A DNA stretch of 64,000 nucleotides from Tenodera sinensis (Eukaryota > Arthropoda > Insecta > Mantodea > Mantidae), in contig CM060974.1 of assembly GCA_030765045.1 (NCBI GenBank), positions 56,825,839 through 56,889,838 on the forward strand, given 5' to 3'. The translations under genes and the position numbers were made by a program. Positions 1 to 10,145 of the stretch are shown here, piece after piece; the stretch's first letter is position 1; each line of letters begins with the position of its first letter. Under the pieces are notes generated by a model that was not told where the DNA came from, ran no database searches, and was given only the letters and a program-made list of their open reading frames with translations.

Positions 1-99
1 TGCAGTTAACGAGATGGCGAAGTAGTAGCCGTGGCAAATCGGTATCCGCACTATATACCAGGGAGGAAATATTCCATGGGCCATTTCCATAACGCTTGG

Positions 100-711
100 C
101 TAGTCTGCTGATAAATTGCGTAACAGGGAGTGCGTGTGAGGGGCAATTAGAAAGATGTGGTTGATATCACCGTAGGCACCACAATCACAATTTGGGGAGG
201 CTCTTTGGCGGATTTTAAATAGGTAGGCCGGTGTAACGGCGACTCCTAATCGGAGTTTTGAGATCAATGAGATTGCAGCTCTACTGAGAGTGGATTTCTT
301 AAACCATGGGTAGCACTTCGTTAGGGGAGGTGCGTCAGGATAATTAGAGAGGTGTGAAACCACGTGGTTATATATAAGCCGTGCAGCATCTCTCCAAGGG
401 AGGGTTATCGGTTCCATCGGTGCGGGGAGATGAGCCGCCCCCCTAGCCAGGCGGTCTGCGGTTTCGTTGCCCGAAATATTTGCATGTCCCGGGACCCACA
501 AGAATTGAATTGTATTGCTGCGGTTAAAGTGTTTTGAGATTTCTAGTCGACACATCACCTCCCACCAATCCATCCCCGGATGCAAACTGGGTGAGCTGAT
601 GCTTCGGAGGGCACTCAAAGAGTCTGAACAAAACAGGATTGTGGAGATAGAAATACCAAGAGTAGATCGTAGAGCTTGATAGAGGGCATAAATCTCAGCA
701 AAATAATTGCC
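100..711 (-). pseudogene. LINE-C RNase H, C-terminal part, and Cys-rich tail
   Basis: After a frameshift at about 712 the sequence continues with AEIYAL and CSDSLSAL, then FLWVPGHANISGNETADRLA. These supply the remaining RNase H acidic residues (E, D, D) and the His. The tail contains CDCGAYGDINHIFL, like the Cys/His-rich terminal motif of insect LINE polyproteins. RNase H removes the RNA strand during integration. Confidence 0.75.
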
Positions 712-2714
712 TTACCCCGCAGGGAGAGAAACCCGTGCCGACGTTAGTGTTGTCCAATTTATGAACGCCGCTCCTGCACCTGTTGGAGTAACGGAGCCGT
801 CGGTATATAGGTGGAAAAATGGTTGAGTCATGGATGCCTTGTGTTGGGACATGAAGTGGTGGAATCGTTGTGGAGTAAACGGGTCCCCGCGATGCAGATC
901 GGCAGTCAGAAGAGTCGCCTGTGGTTGGTGGACTAAGTAGTCCACTAAGTATATCGGTAGCCTGGGGAAACTGGACATGCCCTCTAATTCTTGGCATTTC
1001 CGAAAAACTAATAAGTAAACCAACGGATGGCGTGTGGAAGCAACTACTTGGTAAAGTGGTAAGCGTGTACTTAACAGGAGTTTCGCGTACAATGGCGTTT
1101 CTCGATATTGAAATAGTTTGGCTATAAATCGGACTGCAAGATCCACCTGCCTTTGCAGAAGAGGCTGCATTCCCAGCTCCTTGAAAACCTTATTCATAGA
1201 AGGTTTGCCCCCTACCCCAAGTATGGCTTTGCCAATGCGGTATAGGACCGAATCTATTTTCCTCTGCCACACCTTAGGAAGATGAGTAATGACTATCAAG
1301 CCGTAGTCTAATTTTGCCTGACATAAAGATAAGAAAATGTTGTGTAGACTCTGGGGGTGTGCTCCCCAGCTACGCCCTTGCAAGTAGCGGAACAGGGTAC
1401 TAGAAGCCATGAGGGATGAGTGCAGGTGTATCGCCTGCGATTTCCAACTCAGGTTATGGTCCAGGTGTAACCCAAGAAATTTGACGGATCGAGCTAAAGG
1501 CAGCGGATTTTCCCCAATGGTCATATTAGCATGTAGCAGAGGTGGACCGCGTTTAAAGAAAATCGATACGCACTTGTCAGGGTGAACCGTCAGGCCAAGG
1601 TCTTTGAGCTTGCCAAGAAGGAGGTCTAAATTGGCCTGAAGGGTGGTCGGAGAGTGACTCACAGTATGTAGAGGGGTTTGGGAATATAAGACTAAGTCGT
1701 CGGCATATAAAAGTAGTTGGCTATGCTTAAATGGTAATGTACTTAATGTGTGAATGTATGGATAAAAAGGAGAGGACTGAGGGACGTGCCCTGGGGGAGA
1801 CCTTGGTAACAAAAACGTGGGGATTGTAACGTATAGCGAGGATGAAGGTAAATGCGGCGATTTGATAGGAGGTTGATAAAAAGTGTAATTAGGGATGATG
1901 GGAAGGCAAAGTGGCGTAATCCTTGGATTAATGGGCCAACAGACACAGAATCATAGGCATGTAATATGTCTAAAAAGTGGGCTAAAACCCCTTGGTTCTG
2001 ATGCCACGAGACTCTAACGTCGTGTGTAAGTTGTACCAGATTATGCGTAGTAGAGAAACTCTTACGAAAGCCATACTGTCCCTTCGGCCACAGACCAACG
2101 CGTTCAAGGTAGAAGGATAGCCGCGAGACCAATATTTGCTCTAACAGCTTGCGCAGTACGGAGGCGAGCAGTATCGGTCTATAGTGTGCTGCTTCGTCGC
2201 CCGACTTGCCCGGTTTAAGGATAGGGATCACATAAAATGTGTTCCAACCTCCGGGAATCGTTCCTGTGGTAAGGATGTGCGAATAGCATTCGGTAAGTAG
2301 GTGGAGAAGATTGCTCGGAAAATGACGAATCATGTCATAGGAAATACCGTCTGGACCCGGCGTGGAAGAGTGGTTGTGTCGTTGGAGAGCCATTTTTAGT
2401 TCTTCGATTGTCACTGCGGAAATCAACTCTCGTCTCCCAGGAATACACTCCACACAACTGTCATTTGTGTCCTCCACCTGTTTCTCGGCTGCGTAATCTG
2501 GGGTTACGGAGCATAAAAATTCCTGTTGTAGCTCAGGGTTATATTCTATGGGAGACATTGGTCCCCGAACACGCAACGTGAACCATCGAAGTGTACGCCA
2601 TATCTCACAGGATGAGACGTGGGGTGCGAGGTTAGAACAGTAATTCCTCCATCCGAGGCGCTTCGCCTGTTGTAGAATCCGTCGAGTTTGGGCATATTGT
2701 CGTTGCGTGGCCAA
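712..2714 (-). pseudogene. LINE-C reverse transcriptase, two overlapping frames
   Basis: The upstream frame (2714-1743) carries the RT motifs TPGPDGISYDM, HYRPILLASVLRKLLEQ, GFRKSFST and GLPQGTSLSPLLF. The next frame (1812-712) starts in the overlap, continues with LLYADDLVLYS (the catalytic ADD box), KFLGLHLDHNLSW, the thumb region, and the start of RNase H with HLYTDGSVTPTGAGAA. A frameshift close to 1780 separates the palm motifs. The C-terminal frame stops at 712 before the second RNase H acidic residue. The enzyme would copy the element RNA at the target; this copy cannot make it whole. Confidence 0.85.
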
Positions 2715-2766
2715 GTAGAGGGATCTGGTAGGGGATTCTTTGTACTGTCGCAGGGCCTGGCGCCGT

Positions 2767-3240
2767 TTAGCTACTGCCGCAGAGCACTCCGGTGTCCACC
2801 ACGGAGGCTTCGCAGTTCGTGATATACTGACGAGATTTGGGGTAGTACTTAGGGAGGGTAGTGTTTAGCGTGGCATCCAATAGGTCGAGGGGATTAGAGG
2901 CTAGTTGTGTGGAAGTGATTTGAAGAAAGGCACTATCCAGGTCCTGCGTGAATTGGTTCCAGTCTTGTATTTGCGGGCGTATCGGGATATGGCGAAGGCG
3001 TTGAGCCGGACCAAGCGGAGAAATTTGCAGTAGTATGGGCCTGTGGTCACTGCCGAGGCTGTCAAGATCCACCCTCCAGGTAGATTGTGGCCAGAGTGAG
3101 TCAGAGATAAACGTAAGATCGGGAGACGTCGGACGTTGGGGAGGTGGCCCATAGCGCGTAGGGCCATCGGTTTTCAGAAGCAGGAGACGGGAAGAAGCCA
3201 AGAAGTGTAGCATCCGGTGCGTGTGTGCACCGTCCCGCAT
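2767..3240 (-). pseudogene. LINE-C endonuclease, C-terminal part
   Basis: The frame encodes the last third of an exonuclease-endonuclease-phosphatase domain. The motif GSDHRPIL near residue 63 matches the conserved SDH of retrotransposon endonucleases, which nick the target DNA. The N-terminal catalytic motifs (QWN, GDFN) are missing because the copy is truncated here. The frame runs on toward the RT but is broken after about 2767. Confidence 0.75.
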
Positions 3241-4228
3241 CTGCTGTGGTGTGAGTATTAAATACGGAGTATTTCGCGGTTATTTGTTGCTGTCAAAAAT
3301 AAGTAGTGCCAACAGAAATTGCTCCACATGTCTAACTTCCGAGAGTTTTATTGTCTCTGTTGCGTGCAAGGTCTATCACCGGCAACAGATAGTTGTCTCA
3401 ACACCACATAGATGGCAGAAGTTGCATAAGAGCAAGCAAAGTCGTTAGATGACATTGCAATCCTGCTATGTAGCGACTTTGTACAGAAGTAGCATGAATT
3501 CATGTGCTCCACTTCATGGGAGCACAACGCTAGGTAAATTCAACCAATAGGAGAATAGATTTCAAAATCGTACACCTATGTTTCGCATGCGTGGATTGGT
3601 CTACATTCCCTGCAAAGGACTGAAGAATTTTGTAGCACCCAACGCATCACCTATCTCGTGTATGTGAGGCGTGCATCATCTTCGCACACCTTGAGCAAAG
3701 AGCACTAGCGCGCGGCATATAAAATAGTGAAAGTGAAAGCAAATGTGCAATAATAATTGAGTATATGTTTAACACAAAGAAGAAACTATTTTCTGCAAAA
3801 TAATCATTGTGCTGTAGCACATATTGACGAGCCGCGCCTGAATATTTCGATAACACAGGACCCTGTTACCGCACTCATATACATACACTAAACCTAACCT
3901 AACATGGGCAAAACGAAAACGAAAACCGCCAAATAAAACTTTCAAAATCGTAATCAGAACAACAATTTCAACCTAAATACATTGATCATTCATTCTAGAA
4001 TATATTATACTCGTTTATAAACATTTATTTGCTAAATATCCGCCGCATAAGCGAAAAAAACTGCTGCATCATAGGTACGGAATTTGCTCATATATCATAT
4101 TCAGCGCACAATACGACTTTCAAAATCGTAATCACCAATAAAAACTGCATCCATTGCACTATGTTTCATTAGTTTTCTCGAGCGGCCGAGTTTGTAAACA
4201 ATTACCCGACACTCTATAGTATGGCGAC
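3241..4228. other. AT-rich spacer, no gene seen
   Basis: No coding frame is supported. The phrase TTCAAAATCGTA occurs three times (about 3560, 3943, 4111), and the last two copies share the longer CTTTCAAAATCGTAATCA. This may be a decayed repeat. A short CCTAACCTAAC run lies near 3893; it is too short to call telomeric. Confidence 0.4.
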
Positions 4229-4241
4229 CCAATTTCACTTT

Positions 4242-4528
4242 ACCCGGATAACTTATCCTAAGCGAGATTCGAACTCGCGACCTCTTGAACGTGAGGCAGA
4301 CATGCTAACCATTACGCTTAGACGCTGGTCTACTGATCCCAAGGTCGTGGGTTCAAACCCGGCCCAGGCCGATGGTTTTTGAGTGTGCTTCAAAATGACA
4401 GCTCCATGTCATCAGATTTACTGGCATGTAAAAGAACTCCTGCGGGACGAAATTCCGGCACACCGGCGACGCTGATGTGATCCTGGCAATTGACAGCGTC
4501 GTTAAACAACAAAATAATTTTTAATTAT
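4242..4528 (+). mobile_element. Chimeric SINE: inverted SINE2 head joined to SINE1
   Basis: Bases 4318-4528 match SINE1 (compare 52740-52971) from just after its A box to its 3' end. The expected 5' part is replaced by 4242-4320, which is the reverse complement of the tRNA-like head of SINE2 (compare 36799-37050). The whole unit is flanked by the 13-bp direct repeat CCAATTTCACTTT at 4229-4241 and 4529-4541, so it appears to have entered as one event. The joint lies in the shared bases TTA. Confidence 0.8.
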
Positions 4529-4713
4529 CCAATTTCACTTTGACCTGTGCAGCATCAGTAAAAATACGCTAGCTTTCTAAAACTGCTTATAAACATCTAA
4601 CCTAACCTCGGATATAACTCGTTTTATGTACGTAGCAGCAAAGAAAGAATAGTTTTTTTTAATTGCTTATATACCACTAAACTAACCTAGATAAGGTTCG
4701 TGGAAGAACATAT

Positions 4714-5208
4714 TGTGACTTTGGTTGGATGGTGTGAAGTAAAGTAGACAGATGTAGTCGAGATAAACACTTTTATTTCCGTAAACAGTAACTTTGTACA
4801 CTCGTTGCAACAACAAGAAAGTCTTTTCCGATTCTCCAACAGCACGGCTTCGAACTCGTAACACAAAGAACTAACTCTTCTCCGTCGGCACAACTCTCCA
4901 CATCGTCTGTCCGTCTCCGTCGGCACGACTACTCAACCTTCACATACGTCTGACTCTCTCTTCTCACACTTTACCGCTATTTATATCTCCCAGGCACTAT
5001 TCTGGAAGCTTCAAGAACGTTCACTTATTCGTTGGAGTACAAAGTAGAAGATTCCAGTAGCCTCTATCCTTTTCTCTCTTTCGGCAAGCGCCCCAACAAT
5101 GCGGCCATTCTCTGTCTCTTTCCTTCGGCTCCTTTGCGGTAGTGCCGACAATAATGCGATGGGTGACACTGCTGCTGTCGGCAATTAGATGCGGCGGGCG
5201 CGGTGACA
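4714..5208 (-). repeat. 3' LTR of the Gypsy-like element
   Basis: This is a direct copy of 7206-7700. In element orientation it starts TGTCACCG and ends AAAGTCACA. The gag-like frame ends inside it, at 5021. Confidence 0.9.
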
Positions 5209-7126
5209 CTGCTCCCTCCTCAGAGCTGGTCGTCCCGACCAGCACTATCACTGCGGCATCTCCCTTGCCCCCCGGCGGACTATCCCATCGAACCTCTTCT
5301 CCAGGAGGCACGATCCTAGGTATCGCTGTTGGATAGTGTCCCTTGGTCTGGGTAGCACGACGTATGCCATCCTGCTCCGAAATTCTGCAACAGTACCGCT
5401 GGTCTTGACGGTCCCTCGTCCAGTTGCCCTTCTTCCTGGTGTGTTGACGGGCCATCCTGCGCACTTGGAAACGGCTCACTGGGTACCATGTCCGCCGACC
5501 TCTCTGGCGCACCTTCGCAGCCACCTTGCTTCCGATGGGTCCGGCAACAAGCCCCGCCACATCCGCGCGAGTCGCGTCCACCGCTGCACTCGTGTTCACT
5601 CGTGCTCGGCACGGCCTCTCCTGTATCCTGCCGTCCAAGATGATGTCCACCATTCTTTCGTTCACGGCACTATGCGTCAGGTGATTGGATGGCTCCGACG
5701 GTCCCCCCATGTCACACGCCAAGTCGGTTCTTGCGTGCTCGTTTGCTTGTGCGCTTCCCTGCTGATCGTCCTCCACGTCATATCCTGGTTGGTTACGTAC
5801 CCGACACACTCCTCCAGGGGATCCTCGACGACGTCCCTGAACTGCCCCTTTGTCTTCCCCGAGACGTACACTTTCGTTATCTGAAACGGGCGCAACTGTC
5901 GCCTCGGCCACTAGGTGCTCCCTCCCCGGGTCTGCGCTATTCCGTCTGCCCCTGGCATCCAGTACTTTAACACTCTCGTCAACTCTTACTACCAGGGCGC
6001 CAAGACGTTCCCCGTCGTCCTCCACGACGTCCACATGCTGGCAGAGGTCTTCCACCTTTTCGCTGAGTTCTTCCACGTCTTCCGTCACGCCAGTCAGTTC
6101 GCCGAGTTGTTCCACGTCTTCCGTCACGCCAATCAGTTCGCCGAGTTGTTCCACGTCTTCCGTCACGCCAATCAGTTCGCCGAGTTGTTCCACGTCTTCC
6201 CTCACGCCAATCAGTTCGCCGAGTTGTTCCACGTCTTCCCTCATATCATCTGAAACGGGCGCAACTGTCGCCTCGGCCACTAGGTGCTCCCTCCCCGGCT
6301 CCGCGCTATTCCGTCTGCCCCTGGCATCCAGTACTTTGACGCTCTCGTCAACTCTTACTACCAGGGCGCCAAGACGTTCCCCGTCGTCCTCCACGACGTC
6401 CACGTGCTGGCAGAGGTCTTCCACCTTTTCGCCGAGTTCTTCCACGTCTTCCGTCACGCCAATCAGTTCGCCGAGTTGTTCCACGTCTTCCCTCACGCCA
6501 ATCAGTTCGCCGAGTTGTTCCAGGTCTTCCCTCATATCATCCGAAACGGGCGCGACTGTCGCCTCGGCCACTAGGTGCTCCCTCTCCGGCTCCGCGCTAT
6601 TCCGTCTGCCCCTGACATCCAGTACTTTGACGCTCTCGTCAACTCTTACTACCAGGGCGCCAAGACGTTCCCCGTCGTCCTCCACGACGTCCACGTGCTG
6701 GCAGAGGTCTTCCACCTTTTCGCCGAGTTCTTCCACGTCTTCCGTCACGCCAATCAGTTCGCCGTCAATTTTCGCCGATAGCTCCGTCTTCATCTCTTTC
6801 AGCTCGGCAGCGAGGTTGTCGTTTCTCGTCTTCATTTTGGCAACGAGGTTGTCGTTTGTCGTCTTCATCTCTTTCAGCTCGGCAGCGAGGTTGTTTCTCG
6901 TCTTCATTTCTTCTTTCAGCTCGGCAGCGAGGTTGTTTCTCGTCTTCATTTCTTCTTTCAGCTCGGCAACGAGGTTGTTTCTCGTCTTCATTACTTCTTT
7001 CAGCTCGGCAACGAGGTTGTCGTTTCTCGTTTCCATTTTGGCAGCGAGGCTGTCGTATGACGTTTCCATTTTGGCAAATAATTCTTTCATCATTGCCATC
7101 ATCCTGGTTTCCGAATCTCCCTCCAT
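5021..7126 (-). CDS. Gag-like coiled-coil protein with tandem repeats and a protease remnant
   Basis: This is an open 701-codon frame starting 61 bases inside the primer-binding site. Residues 1-130 are short heptad-like repeats (variants of MKTRNNLAAELKE), predicting a long coiled coil. Three larger repeats follow, holding copies of the 13-aa unit VTEDVEQLGELIG and the block VVRVDESVKVLD. Around residues 495-520 the motif RPCRARVNTSAAVD resembles the retropepsin active-site region of insect Gypsy elements (usually a VDTGA core), but the catalytic Asp and Gly are lost. The rest has no domain I recognise and runs into the 3' LTR. A structural capsid-like or RNA-packaging role is inferred from position. 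Open despite the deletion of pol, so possibly still translated. Confidence 0.65.
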   Translation of the reverse strand: MEGDSETRMMAMMKELFAKMETSYDSLAAKMETRNDNLVAELKEVMKTRNNLVAELKEEMKTRNNLAAELKEEMKTRNNLAAELKEMKTTNDNLVAKMKTRNDNLAAELKEMKTELSAKIDGELIGVTEDVEELGEKVEDLCQHVDVVEDDGERLGALVVRVDESVKVLDVRGRRNSAEPEREHLVAEATVAPVSDDMREDLEQLGELIGVREDVEQLGELIGVTEDVEELGEKVEDLCQHVDVVEDDGERLGALVVRVDESVKVLDARGRRNSAEPGREHLVAEATVAPVSDDMREDVEQLGELIGVREDVEQLGELIGVTEDVEQLGELIGVTEDVEQLGELTGVTEDVEELSEKVEDLCQHVDVVEDDGERLGALVVRVDESVKVLDARGRRNSADPGREHLVAEATVAPVSDNESVRLGEDKGAVQGRRRGSPGGVCRVRNQPGYDVEDDQQGSAQANEHARTDLACDMGGPSEPSNHLTHSAVNERMVDIILDGRIQERPCRARVNTSAAVDATRADVAGLVAGPIGSKVAAKVRQRGRRTWYPVSRFQVRRMARQHTRKKGNWTRDRQDQRYCCRISEQDGIRRATQTKGHYPTAIPRIVPPGEEVRWDSPPGGKGDAAVIVLVGTTSSEEGAVSPRPPHLIADSSSVTHRIIVGTTAKEPKERDREWPHCWGACRKREKDRGYWNLLLCTPTNK
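5209..5222 (-). promoter_or_regulatory. Polypurine tract
   Basis: On the element strand this reads TGAGGAGGGAGCAG and directly precedes the 3' LTR. A purine-rich run at this position primes plus-strand DNA synthesis in LTR retrotransposons. Confidence 0.65.
5883..6780 (-). repeat. Tandem repeats inside the gag-like frame
   Basis: Three direct units start at 5883, 6252 and 6543 (369, 291 and 238 bp). The first two differ by exactly 78 bp, which is two copies of a 39-bp subunit (13 codons). All changes keep the frame. Further short repeats of 36-42 bp lie at about 6780-7070. Confidence 0.85.
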
Positions 7127-7186
7127 CTTGGTTCTAACGTTGCAACTTCTAACGACGATGTAACGAAACTAGAAGCAAATCGACGG

Positions 7187-7204
7187 ATCCCACTTCTGAC
7201 ACCA
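7187..7204 (-). promoter_or_regulatory. Primer-binding site, tRNA-Leu type
   Basis: The plus strand reads ATCCCACTTCTGACACCA, which equals the 3' end of eukaryotic tRNA-Leu including CCA. The element strand is therefore complementary to that tRNA. It lies one base inside the 5' LTR, the usual place for priming minus-strand DNA synthesis. The tRNA identity is from memory of tRNA-Leu 3' ends. Confidence 0.8.
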
Positions 7205-7205
7205 G

Positions 7206-7700
7206 TGTGATTTTGGTTGGATGGTGTGAAGTAAAGTAGACAGATGAAGTCGAGATAAACACTTTTATTTCCGTAAACAGTAACTTTGTACACTCGTTGC
7301 AACAACAAGAAAGTCTTTTCCGATTCTCCAACAGCACGGCTTCGAACTCGTAACACAAAGAACTAACTCTTCTCCGTCGGCACAACTCTCCACATCGTCT
7401 GTCCGTCTCCGTCGGCACGACTACTCAACCTTCACATACGTCTGACTCTCTCTTCTCACACTTTACCGCTATTTATATCTCCCAGGCACTATTCTGGAAG
7501 CTTCAAGAACGTTCACTTATTCGCTGGAGTACAAAGTAGAAGATTCCAGTAGCCTCTATCCTTTTCTCTCTTTCGGCAAGCGCCCCAACAATGCGCCCAT
7601 TCTCTGTCTCTTTCCTTCGGCTCCTTTGCGGTAGTGCCGACAATAATGCGATGGGTGACACTGCTGCTGTCGGCAATTAGATGCGGCGGGCGCGGTGACA
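7206..7700 (-). repeat. 5' LTR of the Gypsy-like element
   Basis: This is the 495-bp partner of 4714-5208, lying upstream of the frame in element orientation, so it would hold the promoter. The four visible differences from the other LTR are C/T near position 6, T/A near 42, and two further single changes in the distal half. Confidence 0.9.
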
Positions 7701-7704
7701 ATAT

Positions 7705-8523
7705 ACATACTTACCGTGCTAGATAAGTACACTGTAATAACCTGAACACCCTAATTACTCCAGAAGTTATTGTGTATCCCTCTGTGTTATTACAGTGAGT
7801 GTTTGAAGCTTTTTGAGGATGTGTGAAGTTGAACCGGCATTATGTTAGAATGTTCGTTATACTCCCATGTTGAGTCAAACATCCATATGCTTGAAATAAT
7901 GCAGTACTGCGGCAATATAGTTGTGTATTGTGGTTCAGACTCAACATTGCTATCGTCCACATTTTATTGCACAACTTGCAGTAATACATATAATTCATAA
8001 TATTTCGCACTCAGGATATGATCTACAGCTATGGGTGCATATACTTGAACCAAATCTATTAAACTGAGGTCACTTAGGGAGGGTGTACTGCCCCAATGAC
8101 TAACAATGAACCATCATGTTCTTAAACCACTACTTATTAACTCAGGGTAATTTTCCATCCACCCAGGATATCATAATGTAAGTACTTCTGACAAAACAGT
8201 GATTTTCGTGCATATGCAATATTTGGATTGCATTTTGAGAAAAACGCATAGCATTGCTTAACACATACTTACAGCATTATATTGCACTCATTTATTGCCT
8301 AACTTATAGCAATACACATAATTAACAATAAATGACGCTCAGCATATGTTAGTCACACAGTAATATACACTTGAGTCATAAATGAGACAGTAATTGTACC
8401 TACAACATGATGGCCATGGATAACACATGCTCTACCTGAGATATCATGAGTGTGTTCCTCTCCTGTTCATTCCTTGTGTTTCCTGTCCTAAGGGAGCAAG
8501 TGTGGCTGCAAAGTCTGCATGTC
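7705..8523. other. AT-rich spacer, no gene seen
   Basis: I see no coding frame, RNA gene or intact repeat here. The last part (8440-8523) directly abuts the LINE-A insertion site and may belong to the older LINE-D copy seen again after 12695. Confidence 0.4.
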
Positions 8524-8795
8524 ACTTTCCATCGGGTGTAAGGGGTAGTGATGCGCCTCCTATAGCCTCTCCTACCTAATTCCCATCCTCATCCTGCCCG
8601 TGGTGCACCCTGCTTTTAACAGATGAGGCTCTGGAGACCGAATCTCAGCGGTATAACTGTTTCATCTAAAATGGAGGAAATGCCATTTACATATGTGCTG
8701 GCCTATCACAGCACAACAGCGTCCCTCAGAGGCACATGAGGGGAAGGTCGGTGGATCTAAACATCACCTATCTAGTCCTCCCGGGCAGGTCCGAT

Positions 8796-8842
8796 GGACC
8801 CGTTGACCAACGATAGGTGTGGTCCTCCTTGCAAAATGGGGG
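8796..8842 (+). promoter_or_regulatory. Hairpin-forming core of the LINE-A leader
   Basis: GGACC (8796-8800) can pair with GGTCC (8821-8825), enclosing the inner stem CGTT-GACC-AACG (8801-8812). CCTCC (8824-8828) can pair with GGGGG (8838-8842). A matching block occurs in five leaders in this window, from three divergent families (8772-8870, 13640-13740, 31785-31875, 54150-54240, 61515-61610). The role is unknown; a promoter, translation or packaging signal are possibilities. Confidence 0.5.
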
Positions 8843-8903
8843 TTTAAATCGGGTGATGTAACTGCCACATTGTAAAACAGGTGCCCGTTAAGAAAACAGT
8901 TAC

Positions 8904-10145
8904 ATGAAAGCCACATACATGAGTATGAGTCCTAAAGATAAACATTCCGGAGTTAAAACTGTCCCCCAATCGAATCTCCGGGTGGGGACATCTTTAGGCA
9001 AATTTCATCACAACAATTCCAATAGTTTAAGAATTCTACAATGGAATGCAGGAGGCATGTCTCAGTCTAAAAAACCAGAGCTAATGAAAATATTAAAAGA
9101 CCAAGATATAGATGTCTTCACAGTACAAGAAGCCAATATATCAGAACAGGAAATATACTTTGAAATGGATCAGTACACTACACATATACTTCCAAAAGCT
9201 CGTCAAATAGCAAGTGGTATTCTTACAGGAATTAAAAGAAATATGAAAGCTACTATTCAAATCCAAAAAACAATGGAAGAACAAGATCAATCAGGAATAG
9301 TTAAAATTGAAGTATGGAAAAGTAACTACCACTATAGAATTTACAGTATCTACAATCCTCCAGACAATACACTAGATCTAACTTCTATTCCCATAGAACC
9401 CAAAAGTATTTTAATAGGTGATTTTAATGCACACTCCCCTAGGTGGGGCTACAGAGATATAAATTCAGCAGGAAGAGTCATAGAAGACCTATTAAACTCA
9501 TCAACAATGGAATTAATATTTAATCCAAATGAACCACCCACTTATCTTCATTATAATGGTTCGGGTACAAATCCTGACCTTCTGATGGTGTCATCTGACA
9601 TAATTGACAATACAAAAAGAGAAATAATAGAAGACCCAGGTTCAGGCCACAGAATCACCATAAACTCCATAAGAAGTCTAATAAATAAAAGTAACAAACC
9701 AAAAATTAAAACTTCTTGGAATTTTAAAAAAGCAGATTGGTCCAGTTTCCAAAATGAGATAGAAGGGAAGTGTAATATACTATTAGAATCAGAGTTCAAG
9801 TCAACAGATGAAATGAATAAAAAAATTTGTGAAATATTATTGACAGCAGCCAAAACACATATCCCCAAAGGAAAGTTAAAGAAATATAGCTACTTTTGGT
9901 CTCCATCTTTATCTAAGTTAAAACACGAAAGAAATATAGCAAGAGTCAAAGCCGAAAGAAGCAAGTGTCCAGAAGATGTACAAAACTGGAGAAGAAAAGC
10001 AGCCATTTTTAAGAAAGAATTAATTACAGCAAAGAGGGCCAGTTTCACAAATTTTGTAGAACATATGGACTATAGGAAAGATGGAAATAAATATACAAAT
10101 TCCTTAATGAAACAAAATTATCAAAAAATACAACTGAATCATTAA
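8904..10145 (+). pseudogene. LINE-A endonuclease region of the polyprotein
   Basis: This is an open 413-codon frame. After about 45 N-terminal residues come LQWNAGGM, FTVQEA, GDFNAHSPRWG, NPDLLMVS and GSGHR, the ordered motifs of AP-like endonucleases (the last usually SDH, here SGH). The domain spans about residues 42-240. The start ATG at 8904 is supported because the short derivative at 53983-54475 keeps exactly this ATG and loses what follows. The true product continues into the RT; a frameshift near 10133 causes the stop. Confidence 0.8.

Larger units (their letters stand above)
1..3240 (-). mobile_element. LINE-C: decayed non-LTR retrotransposon, 5'-truncated, I/Jockey-like with RNase H
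   Basis: Read on the minus strand, the order is end of an AP-type endonuclease (2767-3240), reverse transcriptase (about 2714 down to 900) and RNase H (about 840 down to 100). This is the order of I/Jockey-superclade elements that keep RNase H. The copy is cut at 3240 inside the endonuclease, a normal outcome of incomplete target-primed reverse transcription. Coding is broken by frameshifts near 2740, 1780 and 715. The 3' end lies in the first 100 bases or outside the window. It is an old, dead copy. Clade assignment is by eye only. Confidence 0.85.
4714..7700 (-). mobile_element. Non-autonomous Gypsy-like LTR retrotransposon
   Basis: Two 495-bp LTRs (4714-5208 and 7206-7700) bound a 2.0-kb interior. 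They differ at four sites by eye, so insertion is recent. Ends are TG...CA and the target repeat is ATAT (4710-4713, 7701-7704). The primer-binding site and the coding frame both show minus-strand orientation. The interior encodes one long gag-like frame with a decayed protease trace. No reverse transcriptase, RNase H or integrase was found. It would need enzymes from a full relative. Its GC content is far above the surrounding DNA. Confidence 0.9.

Noticed and set aside
3880..3905. Telomere-like CCTAACCTAAC
   Set aside because: Only two units; the insect TTAGG repeat would read CCTAA, and this is a common AT-rich insect word.
4260..4330. A tRNA gene suggested by tRNA-like boxes
   Set aside because: The boxes belong to SINE heads; no complete cloverleaf with intact anticodon arm and correct ends is present, and the sequence recurs at other sites with SINE tails.
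5850..7163. 437-codon open frame on the plus strand rich in Ser, Thr and Pro
   Set aside because: It is the mirror of the minus-strand gag-like frame. Repeats that stay open in one frame often open another. LTR polarity, primer site and polypurine tract all favour the minus strand.
8540..8900. CRISPR or tandem array in the LINE-A leader
   Set aside because: The repeated words are dispersed copies of one leader, not spaced direct repeats.
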